This document shows, piece after piece, positions 24,804 through 36,148 of a stretch of DNA of 62,032 nucleotides. A program made the position numbers and the translations under genes. The first letter of the stretch is position 1; the number at the start of each line of letters is the position of its first letter. The DNA is taken from the NCBI GenBank assembly GCA_036897095.1, contig JAYMSP010000270.1:1-62032 (forward strand). The letters are read 5' to 3'. The notes below the pieces were generated by a model, which worked only from the letters and a program-made list of their open reading frames with translations, had not been told where the DNA came from and ran no database searches. Source of the stretch: Plantago elongata. Lineage: Eukaryota > Streptophyta > Magnoliopsida > Lamiales > Plantaginaceae.

Positions 24804-26354
24804 ATGGTCTCTAAAGATTCACCACCCAATGCAAATTTGCACCATTTCATCATGTCAAACCAGTCCCACTTTGAGAATGGTACTAACCAGCATTTTGATC
24901 CTCAATTTCTTGGTGAAAGAATGAGTAGAGCCTTTAACTTCACTCCTAACTCTTCTCATCATCAGCTCTCTGATGAATGTGACTTGACAAATGATGGCAG
25001 GCGCCTGATGGACCTTCTTGGAACATCCAACGAACGCCTTTCGCTGTCGTTAAGCTCCGTTCCGGCCTTGAGTTCCGGTCTTGTTAGCCCTGATGGATAT
25101 TTCAATCCTACATTCGCTCCATCCGGTCCTTCGATTAGTCAATCTTGCTCGAACCCGTATGTTAACGAGTCGATTGTACACGTGATCGGGAATTCGAAGT
25201 ACTTGAAACCAGCTCAGGCCGTTCTGGAGGAAATGGTTTGTGTTGGAAGCAATGAGATTCATGTCAGCAACCAGAAATGTGTCGAGAAATTATCTCGTCG
25301 TGGACGGAAAGGCTCGTTCGGGCTCTGTTCGGAGCTGAAGGCAGAGTTTTCGCACTGCGAAATGCTCAGTGATGGTAATTCTGTTACTCTACTGAAGCTC
25401 ATTGCCTTGTTGGAAGAGGTAGATTTTCTGTACTGATTTTGATTTTATGTTGAAGCAACTTGATTTTAAATGTTTAATCATTTTATGTTATGCTATGCCT
25501 AAGTGATGTACAAATAATACAATTTGAAATGTAGAACCTGGTATCGAATTGATGTGATGAAAATGACTGATGTAGGTTGAAAGAAGATATGAGGAGTATT
25601 ATCAGAATTTGGAGGAACTGGTAACATCATTTGAAGTGATAGCTGGACTAGGGACTGGAAAATCTTACACTGCACTAGCCCTTCAGGCCATGTCTAAGCA
25701 CTTTTGCAACTTAAGGAATGCGATATTGTCTCAAATTCGTGTCACGAAACAGAACATTTCGCAAGATGCTCCCAAAATTAGCTCAAGATTGGCTCAGCTG
25801 AGTCTTCTTGACCGGAACCGGATGAGTCTGCAGCAGCTTGGGATTATGCAGAGTCCACGTCAAGCGTGGAGGCCGATTAGAGGACTACCGGAGACATCGG
25901 TCACTATTCTTCGTGCTTGGCTTTTCGAGCATTTTCTCCACCCGTATGTGCTTCGTTTCGTATTCCTGAGTATAGTGGAAAATTCAGTTTAGTAACTTTA
26001 GCTAATGTCTCTTTGTGTCATTATGTATTCATTTTTTAGGTATCCCAGTGATCCTGAGAAGCTTATGTTGTCATCTCAGACAGGCTTGTCCAAGAACCAA
26101 GTAAATTTCCAGTCATTGCCTTTTAAAGTGGATGTTTACATTGGATTGACATTTTCTGTTAGCTTAGTTTCTTCCTTGACATTATATAGGTTTCGAATTG
26201 GTTCATAAATGCTCGCGTGAGGCTGTGGAAGCCAATGATAGAAGAGATGTACAAGGAAGAACTTGGAGACGATTCCAACGAATCAGATCAATTGTTGACG
26301 AGCAGTTCGACGTCAAGGGAAGGTGTAGGAGATTCAGCTGAGGACTTGATTTGA
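24804..26354 (+). CDS. BLH: BEL1-like TALE homeodomain transcription factor
   Basis: Four exons (24804-25418, 25576-25943, 26040-26100, 26190-26354) give 402 residues. The start is the first in-frame ATG after a stop at 24768. A ZIBEL-like LSLSLSS lies near residue 80. The SKY domain starts at [15 protein letters not shown] (131-133 for SKY). The BELL helix region spans exons 1-2 ([10 protein letters not shown], then [10 protein letters not shown]). The TALE homeodomain has the three-residue loop PYP (328-330) and recognition helix [12 protein letters not shown], split by introns as in other BELL genes. BELL proteins dimerise with KNOX partners and control meristem and organ patterning. The glycine-rich [20 protein letters not shown] segment and [13 protein letters not shown] resemble the BLH11/BLH10 group. 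The precise orthologue is uncertain. Confidence 0.95.
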
Positions 26355-26767
26355 TTTCACTAACTAGGTGTGAGAACTTTCTGTGTCTTCTTTGTGTATG
26401 AACTCAAGAAGATTTCTCTTCAGCAACTAATTCATGTTTTGGATGCAAATAAATCAAGGTTCTGTAGTTTCTTACCTTTTCTTTGATGCTTCCACAAAGT
26501 GATTCAATGAGTAATATATGAAACTCTTGCATTAGTTTTACTTCTGTTTTTATGATATCTGCTGCAAGTTAATGAAAAAGAGTAAGAGACACTTCAGATT
26601 AATGGACACTGCAGATAGAAACTCGAATTCAATACGAACTAGCTTGGTAGAGCTTATAATTGCCAGTTGCTTAAACATATATAGAACTCTTACTTATGGT
26701 TATAGAATTCACAGAAACATAACATGCAGCAAATTTAACATAGGTACATTTTATCGCAAACTATGTT
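26355..26767. other. Convergent 3' flanks of BELL and peroxidase genes
   Basis: 413 bases between two stop codons. AT-rich; expected to contain both 3' untranslated regions. Nothing else is visible. Confidence 0.7.
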
Positions 26768-28186
<1,419 letters not shown>

Positions 28187-28263
28187 TTTCGACTACCAAA
28201 TACACGTTTACTGGTTATATGAAGATATGATTTCTCGGTGATATATCGTTTCTTCTGCAGGAC

Positions 28264-28272
28264 ATATATATA
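28264..28272 (-). promoter_or_regulatory. TATA box of the peroxidase gene
   Basis: Minus-strand TATATATA about 80 bases upstream of the ATG at 28186, leaving a leader of roughly 50 bases. Confidence 0.55.
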
Positions 28273-29190
28273 CAGAAAGAGCAGAAGATGCACACAGTTG
28301 AATTTAGTAAAACAACCAACTGCTCTAGTTTAGAGAATACCAAATCCTCCAAATGCATAATAGGGATGATCCTTGACCTTGTCCTGTTGCATATTTAGTC
28401 CACATTTAGGGAAAGTGTTCTTGGTTTCTGGTATACCTGCTCCATAAATTTGCATCAAGATCAAGTAATAGTAATATCTCACCCATGTGATGCTACCTAG
28501 ATTAAGCATTTGCTATACTATATTGTTCAAGTTTCTTACCTTTTCTGTTTTTCTTAATTCAGAAGTATGCAGATTAAGAGTACAGATGTATGTACTTTTC
28601 CATTTCAAGATTTGCGTTTTCTCAGATCAACAAGCCTCAAGTGGAGTATATCTTTCTCTTTGCAAGTAGCAATCAAAATTCATACCAAACCGGATTTATT
28701 AAATAACTTACTTCGCTTCTATGTATTGAGTTAAATAAATATGGATACAGCTAGCTGATAATTATAAAACTTATGTAGCCGAGGTATAATATGAATAGTA
28801 ACAGTATTCTCTTCATCCCACACCGAGCCGAGTCGAGCCGTACACTTACCGTTTCAAGTATCTTACTAAAGCTGTCAAATTTCATTTTATTATCATTTTA
28901 GAATATGAATGAGAAACACAATCTTTGCAATGAAGCTATAAACAAATTCTCCTTTCACTTTTTTCGTTTACCTCATTTTCATATTAACTATGTGGTTTGC
29001 TATATTTTGTACAATAATCATAGTAAAAATGGTTTCGGAAATTGTAGACCTTGTGGATGAAATGGCTAGTGGGGATTGAGGAAGGTCCGGCCACAACGAC
29101 ATCTATGTACTCCTATTAAAAATACATACGGTTAAGAGATTTAAGAAAAGTCATACCAGATTGAATTTGTTGAAGTTGATACAAAACTAA

Positions 29191-29422
29191 GGGGCTAATT
29201 GACATGCGATTTAAATGCTTGAATAGTTATCAGAATTGTAATGGGATTGTTAAAATTGTGTTTGGTATAGAATTGTAATTGTATAGGGTATTATAGGTTT
29301 GTTATATAGGTAGATAAAAATGTTACTACTGTAGAGGCATTTTGATCTTCGACATTTAAATGCCATAACAAACACAAAATCTCCGAGTAATATTCAAACG
29401 GACATCTACTTCAATCAATCCC
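29191..29422 (-). mobile_element. MITE copy 1, GGGCTGATT family
   Basis: Begins GGGGCTAATTGACATGCGAT and ends in a reverse complement (CAATCAATCCC), about 232 bp. It aligns along its length with the reverse complement of 34256-34493, sharing GGGATTGTTAAAATT, TAGGGTATTATAGGTTTGTT and CATTTAAATGCCATAACAAA. Three-base TA-containing flanks (CTA) fit a PIF/Harbinger (Tourist) type, but the assignment is by inspection only. Confidence 0.75.
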
Positions 29423-29741
29423 TAGGGTATTATTGTTGGTTCAAAGAATAATAAAACAAACAGATCATCTGAAAAAGTACGACACGTAGATTGGAGTTTA
29501 ATAAAGAACAAACACTCTCAAGTCTCAACTAGATGGTTTACAAGGACTTTAGTAGCTAGTGTTTATTCTTTTTTAAGTTGAACATGAGGGAACACAAAGC
29601 ATTTGTGCATATTTAGACAATATGGTTTGAACCACGGCCCTGTGCAGGGAGGCCCCAGAAAGAACCCGAATTTTTGGGGCCTCAAATTTATTTTTATATA
29701 TTTTAAAAATTATAAAATTATACTATTACATTACCATAATT

Positions 29742-29830
29742 AAATATAATGATATTAGTTTGTCTCACAACGACAGTGTGTGATCCTCTGATTAAAAAAG
29801 GTCCTTGGTTCAAATTCCATCACCCACAAT
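29742..29830 (+). mobile_element. Possible tRNA-derived SINE head
   Basis: GGTTCAAATTCC at 29807-29818 matches the Pol III B-box consensus, with TTAGTTTGTC about 50 bases upstream as a weak A box. A T-rich tail follows. No cloverleaf can be closed, so a tRNA gene is unlikely. A SINE remnant is one explanation, chance another. Confidence 0.3.
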
Positions 29831-29831
29831 T

Positions 29832-30085
29832 CTCCCTTTCTCTTTTTCTAACATTTTATTCTTAATTCTTCAAACATTTTTATTTCTTAGTTTCCCTTTT
29901 GCTAACATTTTATTATTCTAATTATTTAAACATTTTTATTTTCTTATTTTCTTTTTGGTAAACATTTTTTTTCTTTTTAATTCTTTCAACGTTTTTATTT
30001 CTTATTTTCCCTTTCATGAACATTTTTTTCTTCTTAATTCTTTAAACGTTTTTATTTTCTTATTCTCCCTTTCACGCGTGAACAT
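29832..30085. repeat. ~58-bp T-rich minisatellite, 4+ copies
   Basis: Units start at about 29832, 29891, 29948, 30006 and 30064. Each contains CCCTTT-like sequence, AACATTTT, TTAATTCTT and AAACRTTTTTATTT. Copies are diverged by substitutions and short indels. The array stops right where the copia-derived sequence begins. Confidence 0.8.
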
Positions 30086-31775
30086 CATGTGAAGATGACA
30101 ATTGATCTGCATACAAGAAATTAGCTATAGGATATAAAACAGAAACATTCATATCTCTAGAAGAGTGATTTAAAGATGGTGGTAATTGAATATTGTAAAC
30201 ACTAAGATGATCATGTGTTGATTTAATTCTAGTAGATCTTCTGATATTATCCTGCTCAAGCTCAACAACCTACACCTGTTCCAAACTTGCATCTCCTGAG
30301 ACATTTGAGCCTGATAGAAGAGATGAAGTATGAGAATCAATTTTATCTTGCAGTGCAGGCTGAACAATAGAACCTGCTGATGAACTCATACTATTATCAT
30401 TGTGTAATGCATTAGTATCATCAGAAGAATGAAGTTCATACTGAAAATTAGTTGTATTTTCAATACTAGATTGCTGCAGAGATTGAGAAATACTTATATC
30501 ATCATAAAAACTATCACTAAACATTTGCATATTATTATCAACTTCAGAATTAGCATAACAATCATGCAAAATATTAGTTTGATAGAAAGGAAAGATGTTT
30601 TCATAAATTTAACATCTCTAGAAATAATAATTTTCTTAGTTTTCAAATTTAATAACTTGTAGCATTTGATAGCCAAAGGATACCCAATGAAGACACATTG
30701 ATCTGCTCTTGGATCAAACTTGCTTCTCAGATCTTTTATTGTGTTGCAGTAACACAAACAACCAAATGATCAGAAGTGATCATACGTTGTTGGCTTTTCA
30801 TATAACATTTGAAAGGGAGTTTTGTTCCTTAAAACTTCAGTAGGCAACCTGTTGATTATATGAGCAGCTGTTAAAATGCAATCAGACCAATGAGATAATG
30901 GAATATTAGACTGAAATAGCAATGCTCTAGCAACTTGAAGAAGATGATGATGCTTGCGTTCTACAACTCCATTTTGGTGAGGAGTGTAGACATAAGAAGT
31001 CTGATGAATAATACCATGATCATTGTAAAAATCTTTCATGATAAACTCCACACCATTGTCTGTTCTAACACATTTTATAGTTTTATTGAACTGTGTTTGA
31101 ACCAGATTATAAAAGTTTGTCATGTGTATTTTTACTTCTGATTTGCTTTCATTAGATATATCCACGTGCATCTACTGTAGTCATCAACAACAGTTAAGGA
31201 ATACTTATGGCCTTGATGACTAGTTGTAGAGTAAGGCCCCCAAATATCACAATGAATGAGATCAAAAACTGCAACATAGTTAGATACACTAACAGGAAAA
31301 ATGCTTCTTTTATGTTTGGCAAAGTGACATATAGTACAATGTTGCTTCTCTTTACAATGAATTTTCAAATCTGGTATAGAAGCTTGAAAGATGCATGTCT
31401 TAATCTTGAATGCCAAAGCTTTACATCATCAAAATTTGCAAAATTTACAGAAGAAACAGGTAAAGAAACAGGTAAATTTTCAGTAGTGTATTATCATGGA
31501 AACTCAAACTCAAATGATAAAGTCCATCTTTTTGCTCAGCATGCCCAATCTTTAGGATGATAGCAGGTCCTACAAATTCATGTCCTTAGCACTGAAAAGA
31601 ATGCAATGATTAGCAGTAAACAATACATTGCAATATGATCTCTTGGTAAGACTGCTAATAGAAAGCAGATTATAAGTAAAACTAGGCACATACAAGACAT
31701 CTTTGAATATTAATTCAGCAGACAAATGAATATCTCCCATATGAGTAGCAACAATAAAATTTAATTTACCTTCTA
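30075..31775 (-). mobile_element. Truncated, frameshifted Ty1/copia retrotransposon fragment
   Basis: Read on the minus strand, the order is: a post-protease segment with LYVPSFTYNLLSISSL (31600-31760), the pre-integrase motif LWHSRLRHAS (near 31400), integrase core with [16 protein letters not shown] and [13 protein letters not shown] (31416-30770), then the linker with VFIGYP and the acidic, serine-rich spacer. This order is the copia layout. Gag, protease active site, reverse transcriptase, RNase H and both LTRs are missing, and several frameshifts and stops break the frame. It is a dead fragment. Confidence 0.9.
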
Positions 31776-32541
31776 AAATATTTTTAAAATTTAAATAATA
31801 TTTTTATGAATTATTAATTTTTTACTTTAATATTTTAGAATTTAACGGAATAAATATGTTAATTTTTTTATTTCCTGTCTGTTGTCAGGCAAGGCGAATG
31901 CCTATCTGACCGTAGAAAAGTCCAACTTAAGTATATACTACTTGTTTTTTCATGGATACATTTGCTTTGCGTCGAATTTGTGGACTTCTCATCTTTGATT
32001 TTATTTTGTGGATTTTAATTGGAAACTCAATAAAATTTAAACTTTGTTTCTTTGTAATCGGGACACACCACACATCATATCTATACGTTAAGCATGAAAG
32101 TTCAATTTAATTGAGAATCGTTAAGCATGAAAGTTTTCAAATTAATTGAGCAATGCATTGTGAAGGTTCTGAGTCAAGCCGAAGAACTTTTAATAATAGT
32201 CTGACAAATCCGAGCATTTATAATGTTCCTACTAGGTGAAATTCCAATTATTATATGTACGGTAGAGCTCTTTTTTACGCATTTTTTTACTTGAGCTATT
32301 TTAATTTTGATTATCGTTTTAATGTCATGACTCATAATTATCGAACTTCAAAAATGTACTGAGAGTGCTTGGAGGATTAGTGGTCAAGCGATAATTTGTT
32401 GTCATGAATTTCCAGCTTACTCGAATTCAGCTAAAGAAATCGAATAGCTACAGTATAAATTCAATTCGAAATGTAGTAAGAAAACAAGATATATCAATTA
32501 CCCAACCAGAAATCGAATCGAGAGAAGAATGATACTGAGTT

Positions 32542-32635
32542 AGCACACGAATAAAGACAATGAAATCGGAAATTTCGAAAATCCAAACTCATCGATCAGA
32601 TTGATGAGAAAGGAAGAACGCGGCTGCTGTCCCAT
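32542..32635 (-). pseudogene. Possible orphan first exon (gene fragment)
   Basis: A minus-strand ATG at 32635 opens about 30 codons that run into a stop. The upstream side (32640-32760) is GC-richer and pyrimidine-rich, like a plant 5' leader. No splice partner or family motif is visible. It may be a captured or abandoned gene start. Confidence 0.2.
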
Positions 32636-34255
32636 TGATTTTCCTCCGAATTAGGTTCGAAATTTGGGTTGGTTACGAGGAGAGTGGAGAAAGCGATGAT
32701 GGTGGTAGGCGACGGCGGGAGGAGAGGCGATGGAGATTCAGGCTTCTAGTCGATTGACTACACACGGCTTGCTTTTGGGTTTGGACGGGTTGGGCTCTTT
32801 TGGGTTTTGACCTAATCCTACCCATTCAATTTAAGGTTTTAGCCTAATCCTACCCATTCAATTTAAATTAAGATGGGTTGAATTGGGTTTGGGATTATTT
32901 AGGAATTGAATTGAACCCAAATCTGGTCCATATTGTTAAGTTAGACTTTGGGCCCAACCAGTGCCAGGACTATTCCAGACAACATATGTATATTTTTATG
33001 TTAGCGAGGGAGCACATTTTCTCAAGTCATTTTCTTGTAATGTAGTTTCTTTCATGTTAGAGGGGGAAATACATTCACTTATAGTATAGCTAAGGACATC
33101 ACAATCGGTGGTGATGGAGATGTTTTACTTTTTCAACCTTTAAAATGCAAGTTCTAAAAGAATATAGAATTTACACTCTATGTTTTTAGAATATGCAAAA
33201 GAGAATGAGAGTGTGATGTAGGTGTAATCTTTAGATGGAATGAAATTTAATCTGAGTTGAATAAATTTGATTGAGATATATTCTAGGTCATTTTGAATCA
33301 AATTAAATCAGATCAAATGAAAGCATGCCCAAATTAAATCGGGTCATTTCAAATGGATTCTGGCATGGTTTAGTTTGGATCAGGTGAATACACATCAAAT
33401 TTGTAATATGAAATTTCCTTTGAAAAAATATTTCTGACTTTGTTTTGAAATGATGATTGAAAGATTGACTGAAAGGTGCAAAGTTTCGTGCAAGAGAACA
33501 AAGCTTTTGTTATCATTTGCAAATGCAGTAAAGAATGCAATGCAGAAAGCTTTAAAAATGCATGTCTACTCCCCAAACATTTAATTTTTGGATCCACTAT
33601 GATCTTAATAGACACCTTACAACCCCCAAGCACTAAAAAACAAACAACCATGACCTTCCCTTTTGTTCTGCCTAAGCTATCCCTACCTAGCTAGACAACA
33701 TGCAAGCACTCAAGAACAAATAACTCATGTTATTCACTCTTGCTCCGCCTAAGCTATCCTCACCTAGACTAAGTGACTCGTGTCAAGAATCAATCTCAAC
33801 TCCTTTATCCACATGCTAACAAGATCTTAGAACCTCTTAATACAACTGAATGAAAGATTATGAAACTCACATAACTCTCTATTTTCAATACATAAATTAA
33901 ATAAATACTAATAGAGAGATTGAAGACAACTACATTGATAGAACTCGTTGTATGCACTGTTGTCTTGCTTCTTACTTCTCCAGCCTTGAAATTTTTTATA
34001 ACGCAGAGGAATATGAATGTTTGAAGATGTTCTGATTTATGTTAGTTTGTTCTGAATAAGTTGGAAGCCTTAATCTGATGAAAATTTCTAGAAGAAGAGT
34101 CTTCAACTAATTCTTCCACCATTTTATCTAATGTTGCCTTTTGAAGTTGAACTCTTTTTTTCCTGCACAAACTAAGCAACAAATACAACTCCAGGGAATA
34201 GTAATTAGATGTGATATTACTAACTCAAAAAGGTAAACGTCGATACAATTACTAA

Positions 34256-34493
34256 GGGCTGATTTAAGTAGCATTCAAATGCCCATTTGAATGCTATTTG
34301 GGGATTTTGTGTTTGTTATGGCATTTAAATGTCGAAGATTGAAATGACTTTACAGTAGCAACATTTTTCTCTACCTATATAACAAACCTATAATACCCTA
34401 TTCAATTACAATTTTATACCAAACATAATTTTAACAATCCCACTACAATTCCGACCACTATTCAGACATTTAAGTCGCATGCCAATCAGCCCC
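34256..34493 (+). mobile_element. MITE copy 2, GGGCTGATT family (inverted relative to copy 1)
   Basis: Inverted ends GGGCTGATT and AATCAGCCC bound 238 bp. The body is the reverse complement of 29191-29422. The ends are better preserved than in copy 1. Confidence 0.8.
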
Positions 34494-34964
34494 TAGAACT
34501 TTGATGAAAGAAAACTTAGCATATAATTATGCTTGTTTGTTATCATCACAAATAATTAAAACCTTAATAGGTCAACAAAATTGAATTCTAATCATTTTAC
34601 GATTGAATACTTTCGTGTTACTTTTATTCAGTTAATTTTACTATTGCAGATTAATAATGAAATGGTTCATTTCAAATTCAAATTACAATTCATTTCAAAT
34701 TCAAATTACAATTGTTTAATTGGATCGAATTTTAAATTTGGATCAAATCTTCCAACGCTACTACCCCACACTCTTGAGCAACATCACAATATGCAGACGT
34801 TAAGGAGCATGTTTCAAAGCATTATTAACTCAAGGGGCAAAATGAAATCTGGCGTAATTTTCCACCAACGATGTTTTAACTGAATTTCAGTAAGGTCCCT
34901 ATACTATATCTATTCAGTTAACCACCCCCTTGTGAAAGTAGAAGTTTCAAAGAACTGGAAACTG

Positions 34965-35035
34965 AAACCCTAATTCCATCATCTTGCGGCTGCCACTGAT
35001 GAAACCCTAGCCTCCCAATTCAGATATATAGCCCA
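34965..35035 (+). promoter_or_regulatory. snoRNA-locus promoter: two telo boxes, TATA, site II
   Basis: AAACCCTAA at 34965-34973 and AAACCCTA at 35002-35009 are telo boxes. ATATATAG at 35024-35031 is a TATA candidate. AGCCCA at 35030-35035 is a site II element (TGGGCT on the other strand). The telo-box plus site II combination is known from plant ribosomal protein and snoRNA genes. Its place just upstream of the snoRNA array supports transcription of the array on the plus strand from this point. Confidence 0.65.
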
Positions 35036-35169
35036 CCCTCAACTCATCCGAAACCAAACCACCACAGTTGATCATTCATCAGCTCAAATCTCTCTTCCAT
35101 ACTCAGTTCTTGACACAAAGATCTCAACTTTTTCCTCTTCTTGTTCTTGTTTATCATGTATCTGATTTG

Positions 35170-35282
35170 AATTGCATCTGGTTTACCCTCTCCTTGTCAA
35201 TGAAAACAAAAGTTCTGCTTGGGGATATAACTGGTGCATAGATCCAATACACAGGATGGCCTTACCAGCCCATTGCACACTT
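35170..35282 (+). ncRNA. Candidate box H/ACA RNA (3' hairpin)
   Basis: A possible H box ACAAAA lies at 35206-35211 and an ACA box at 35277-35279, three bases before the proposed end. Between them CTGGT/ACCAG and ATCC/GGAT stems enclose a two-sided internal loop (GCATAG and GGCCTT) that sits 13 bases upstream of ACA, close to the spacing required for a pseudouridylation pocket. The lower stem is weak and no clear 5' hairpin was found. It could instead be host-transcript exon. Confidence 0.35.
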
Positions 35283-35370
35283 TTGAATTGCTTTGGAGTC
35301 AAATGATCATTCCTACATCCTTTTTTTGATTTCCTATCTTTCTTTACAGTTTTGTTGGTTTTGTGGAGCT

Positions 35371-35450
35371 TTGGCAATTGATGTTAATTCTTATCCTACA
35401 CACTGATTGTATGTGATTGAATAACAACACCGCTTATTATCTGATGCCAA
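35371..35450 (+). ncRNA. Box C/D snoRNA A (25S guide)
   Basis: Terminal stem TTGGCA (35371-35376) pairs with TGCCAA (35445-35450). The C box TTGATGT (35378) is imperfect. D' is CTGA (35403-35406), C' is GTGATTGA (35413-35420), D is CTGA (35441-35444). The D' guide CTTATCCTACAC (35390-35401) is complementary to GTGTAGGATAAG, which I recall from plant 25S rRNA. The D guide contains CCGCTTATT, complementary to AATAAGCGG near the 25S 5' end. By the fifth-base rule the D' guide would direct 2'-O-methylation of a U. It is a sister of snoRNA B. Confidence 0.8.
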
Positions 35451-35525
35451 TTCTTATTTCCACAAAAATCTCACCTTTTTCAACTTTTGTTTCTTAGCTT
35501 TGTAAGATTTCCCAGCAAATTTGAA

Positions 35526-35612
35526 GCAATGGTAAATGATGTTAACTCTTTATGCTTAACACTGATTGCATGTGATTGAAGAAAAACACCGCTTATTATC
35601 TGATGCCATTGT
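35526..35612 (+). ncRNA. Box C/D snoRNA B (25S guide)
   Basis: Stem CAATGG (35527-35532) pairs with CCATTG (35606-35611). C box ATGATGT (35536-35542), D' CTGA (35562-35565), C' GTGATTGA (35572-35579) and D CTGA (35600-35603) are in order. The D-guide block ACACCGCTTATTAT is identical to snoRNA A. The D' guide differs and contains TATGCTTAA, complementary to TTAAGCATA. Both guides would then target neighbouring stretches at the 5' end of 25S rRNA. The match lengths (9 bp each) are at the lower limit. Confidence 0.78.
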
Positions 35613-35714
35613 TTAGCTTCAAAAATCGAATCTTTTTTGGGTTTTACTTTAAAAATCGTTTCTTTTTGTGAATTCTCTGTTTTTTTTTGTGAAAAACACC
35701 AGTTAAATCTGTTT

Positions 35715-35803
35715 AGCTCGATGATGAGATAAAGCAGACGGGCGGTCTGAACTGATGCCATGTCGAGTGTCTGCATGTTTCCTCTTTGGAAAATTTTCTG
35801 AGA
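35715..35803 (+). ncRNA. Box C/D snoRNA C (U43-like, 18S guide)
   Basis: The C box GATGATGA (35720-35727) is perfect. The guide GACGGGCGGT (35737-35746) directly precedes D' CTGA (35747-35750) and is complementary to ACCGCCCGTC, the universal 3' segment of 18S rRNA. The fifth-base rule points to a cytosine, as for human U43 (Cm1703) and yeast snR70. The 3' end is unsure: the D box may be CTGA at 35798-35801, giving 80-90 nt, but no convincing terminal stem was found for it. Confidence 0.72.
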
Positions 35804-35869
35804 TAACAATATTTTTTTTCTATGCGTATTTGCCATTTGTTTAACTTTCTACTTGTGATCTTGTTCATA

Positions 35870-35946
35870 TCTGCTATGATGATCAATTCCTTTATGTCTG
35901 GACATATGAAATAAGTTCATGATTGTTTATCCGAGTACTGAGCAGA
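35870..35946 (+). ncRNA. Box C/D snoRNA D (double 18S guide)
   Basis: Terminal stem TCTGC (35870-35874) pairs with GCAGA (35942-35946). The C box ATGATGA (35876-35882) is perfect, D' is CTGG (35898-35901), C' is ATGATTG (35919-35925) and D is CTGA (35938-35941). The D guide TTATCCGAGTA (35927-35937) is complementary to TACTCGGATAA, in the 5' domain of plant 18S rRNA. The D' guide TCAATTCCTTTA (35883-35894) is complementary to TAAAGGAATTGA, universal in 18S rRNA. This is the best-formed member of the array. Confidence 0.88.
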
Positions 35947-36065
35947 CTTCTTTCGTTACTTAACAATCATATTTAAGTGTTCGTCCTTTTTAATCACTTG
36001 TGATATCTCAAGTTTTTGTTTGTTTGTAAGTTAATTGAATTGTTTGAGTAATGCGTATTGAGTGG

Positions 36066-36148
36066 TGGCTATGATGCGTAAAAACTACCTATTTTATGAT
36101 GGGATTTATTTCCTTTGATTATAGAAACCAATGGATCCTTCTGAGCAA
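36066..36148 (+). ncRNA. Box C/D snoRNA E (U62-like, 18S guide)
   Basis: The C box is ATGATGC (36071-36077) and the D box CTGA (36141-36144). The terminal stem is short (GC/GC). The guide CCAATGGATCCT (36128-36139), one base before D, is complementary to AGGATCCATTGG of 18S rRNA. The fifth-base rule places the methyl on the A of GGAUCC, the site served by human U62 (Am590) and yeast snR41 (Am541). No D' function was recognised. Confidence 0.8.

Larger units (their letters stand above)
28187..30074. other. Intergenic, peroxidase promoter plus repeats
   Basis: The proximal part carries the peroxidase promoter. Beyond that lie a MITE (29191-29422), a tRNA-like B-box segment (29742-29830) and a T-rich minisatellite (29832-30085). 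No coding region is supported. Confidence 0.6.
31776..34900. other. Intergenic repeat-rich DNA
   Basis: AT-rich, with a MITE (34256-34493), a possible orphan first exon (32542-32635), short local duplications (for example CCTAATCCTACCCATTCAAT at about 32815 and 32845, GCCTAAGCTATCC at about 33670 and 33747) and no supported gene. Confidence 0.55.

Noticed and set aside
30075..31775. Intact retrotransposon or viral gene
   Set aside because: Reverse transcriptase, RNase H, gag and LTRs are absent and the frame is broken repeatedly.
34965..35009. Interstitial telomere sequence (AAACCCTA)
   Set aside because: There are only two isolated single units placed like promoter telo boxes, not a tandem telomeric array.
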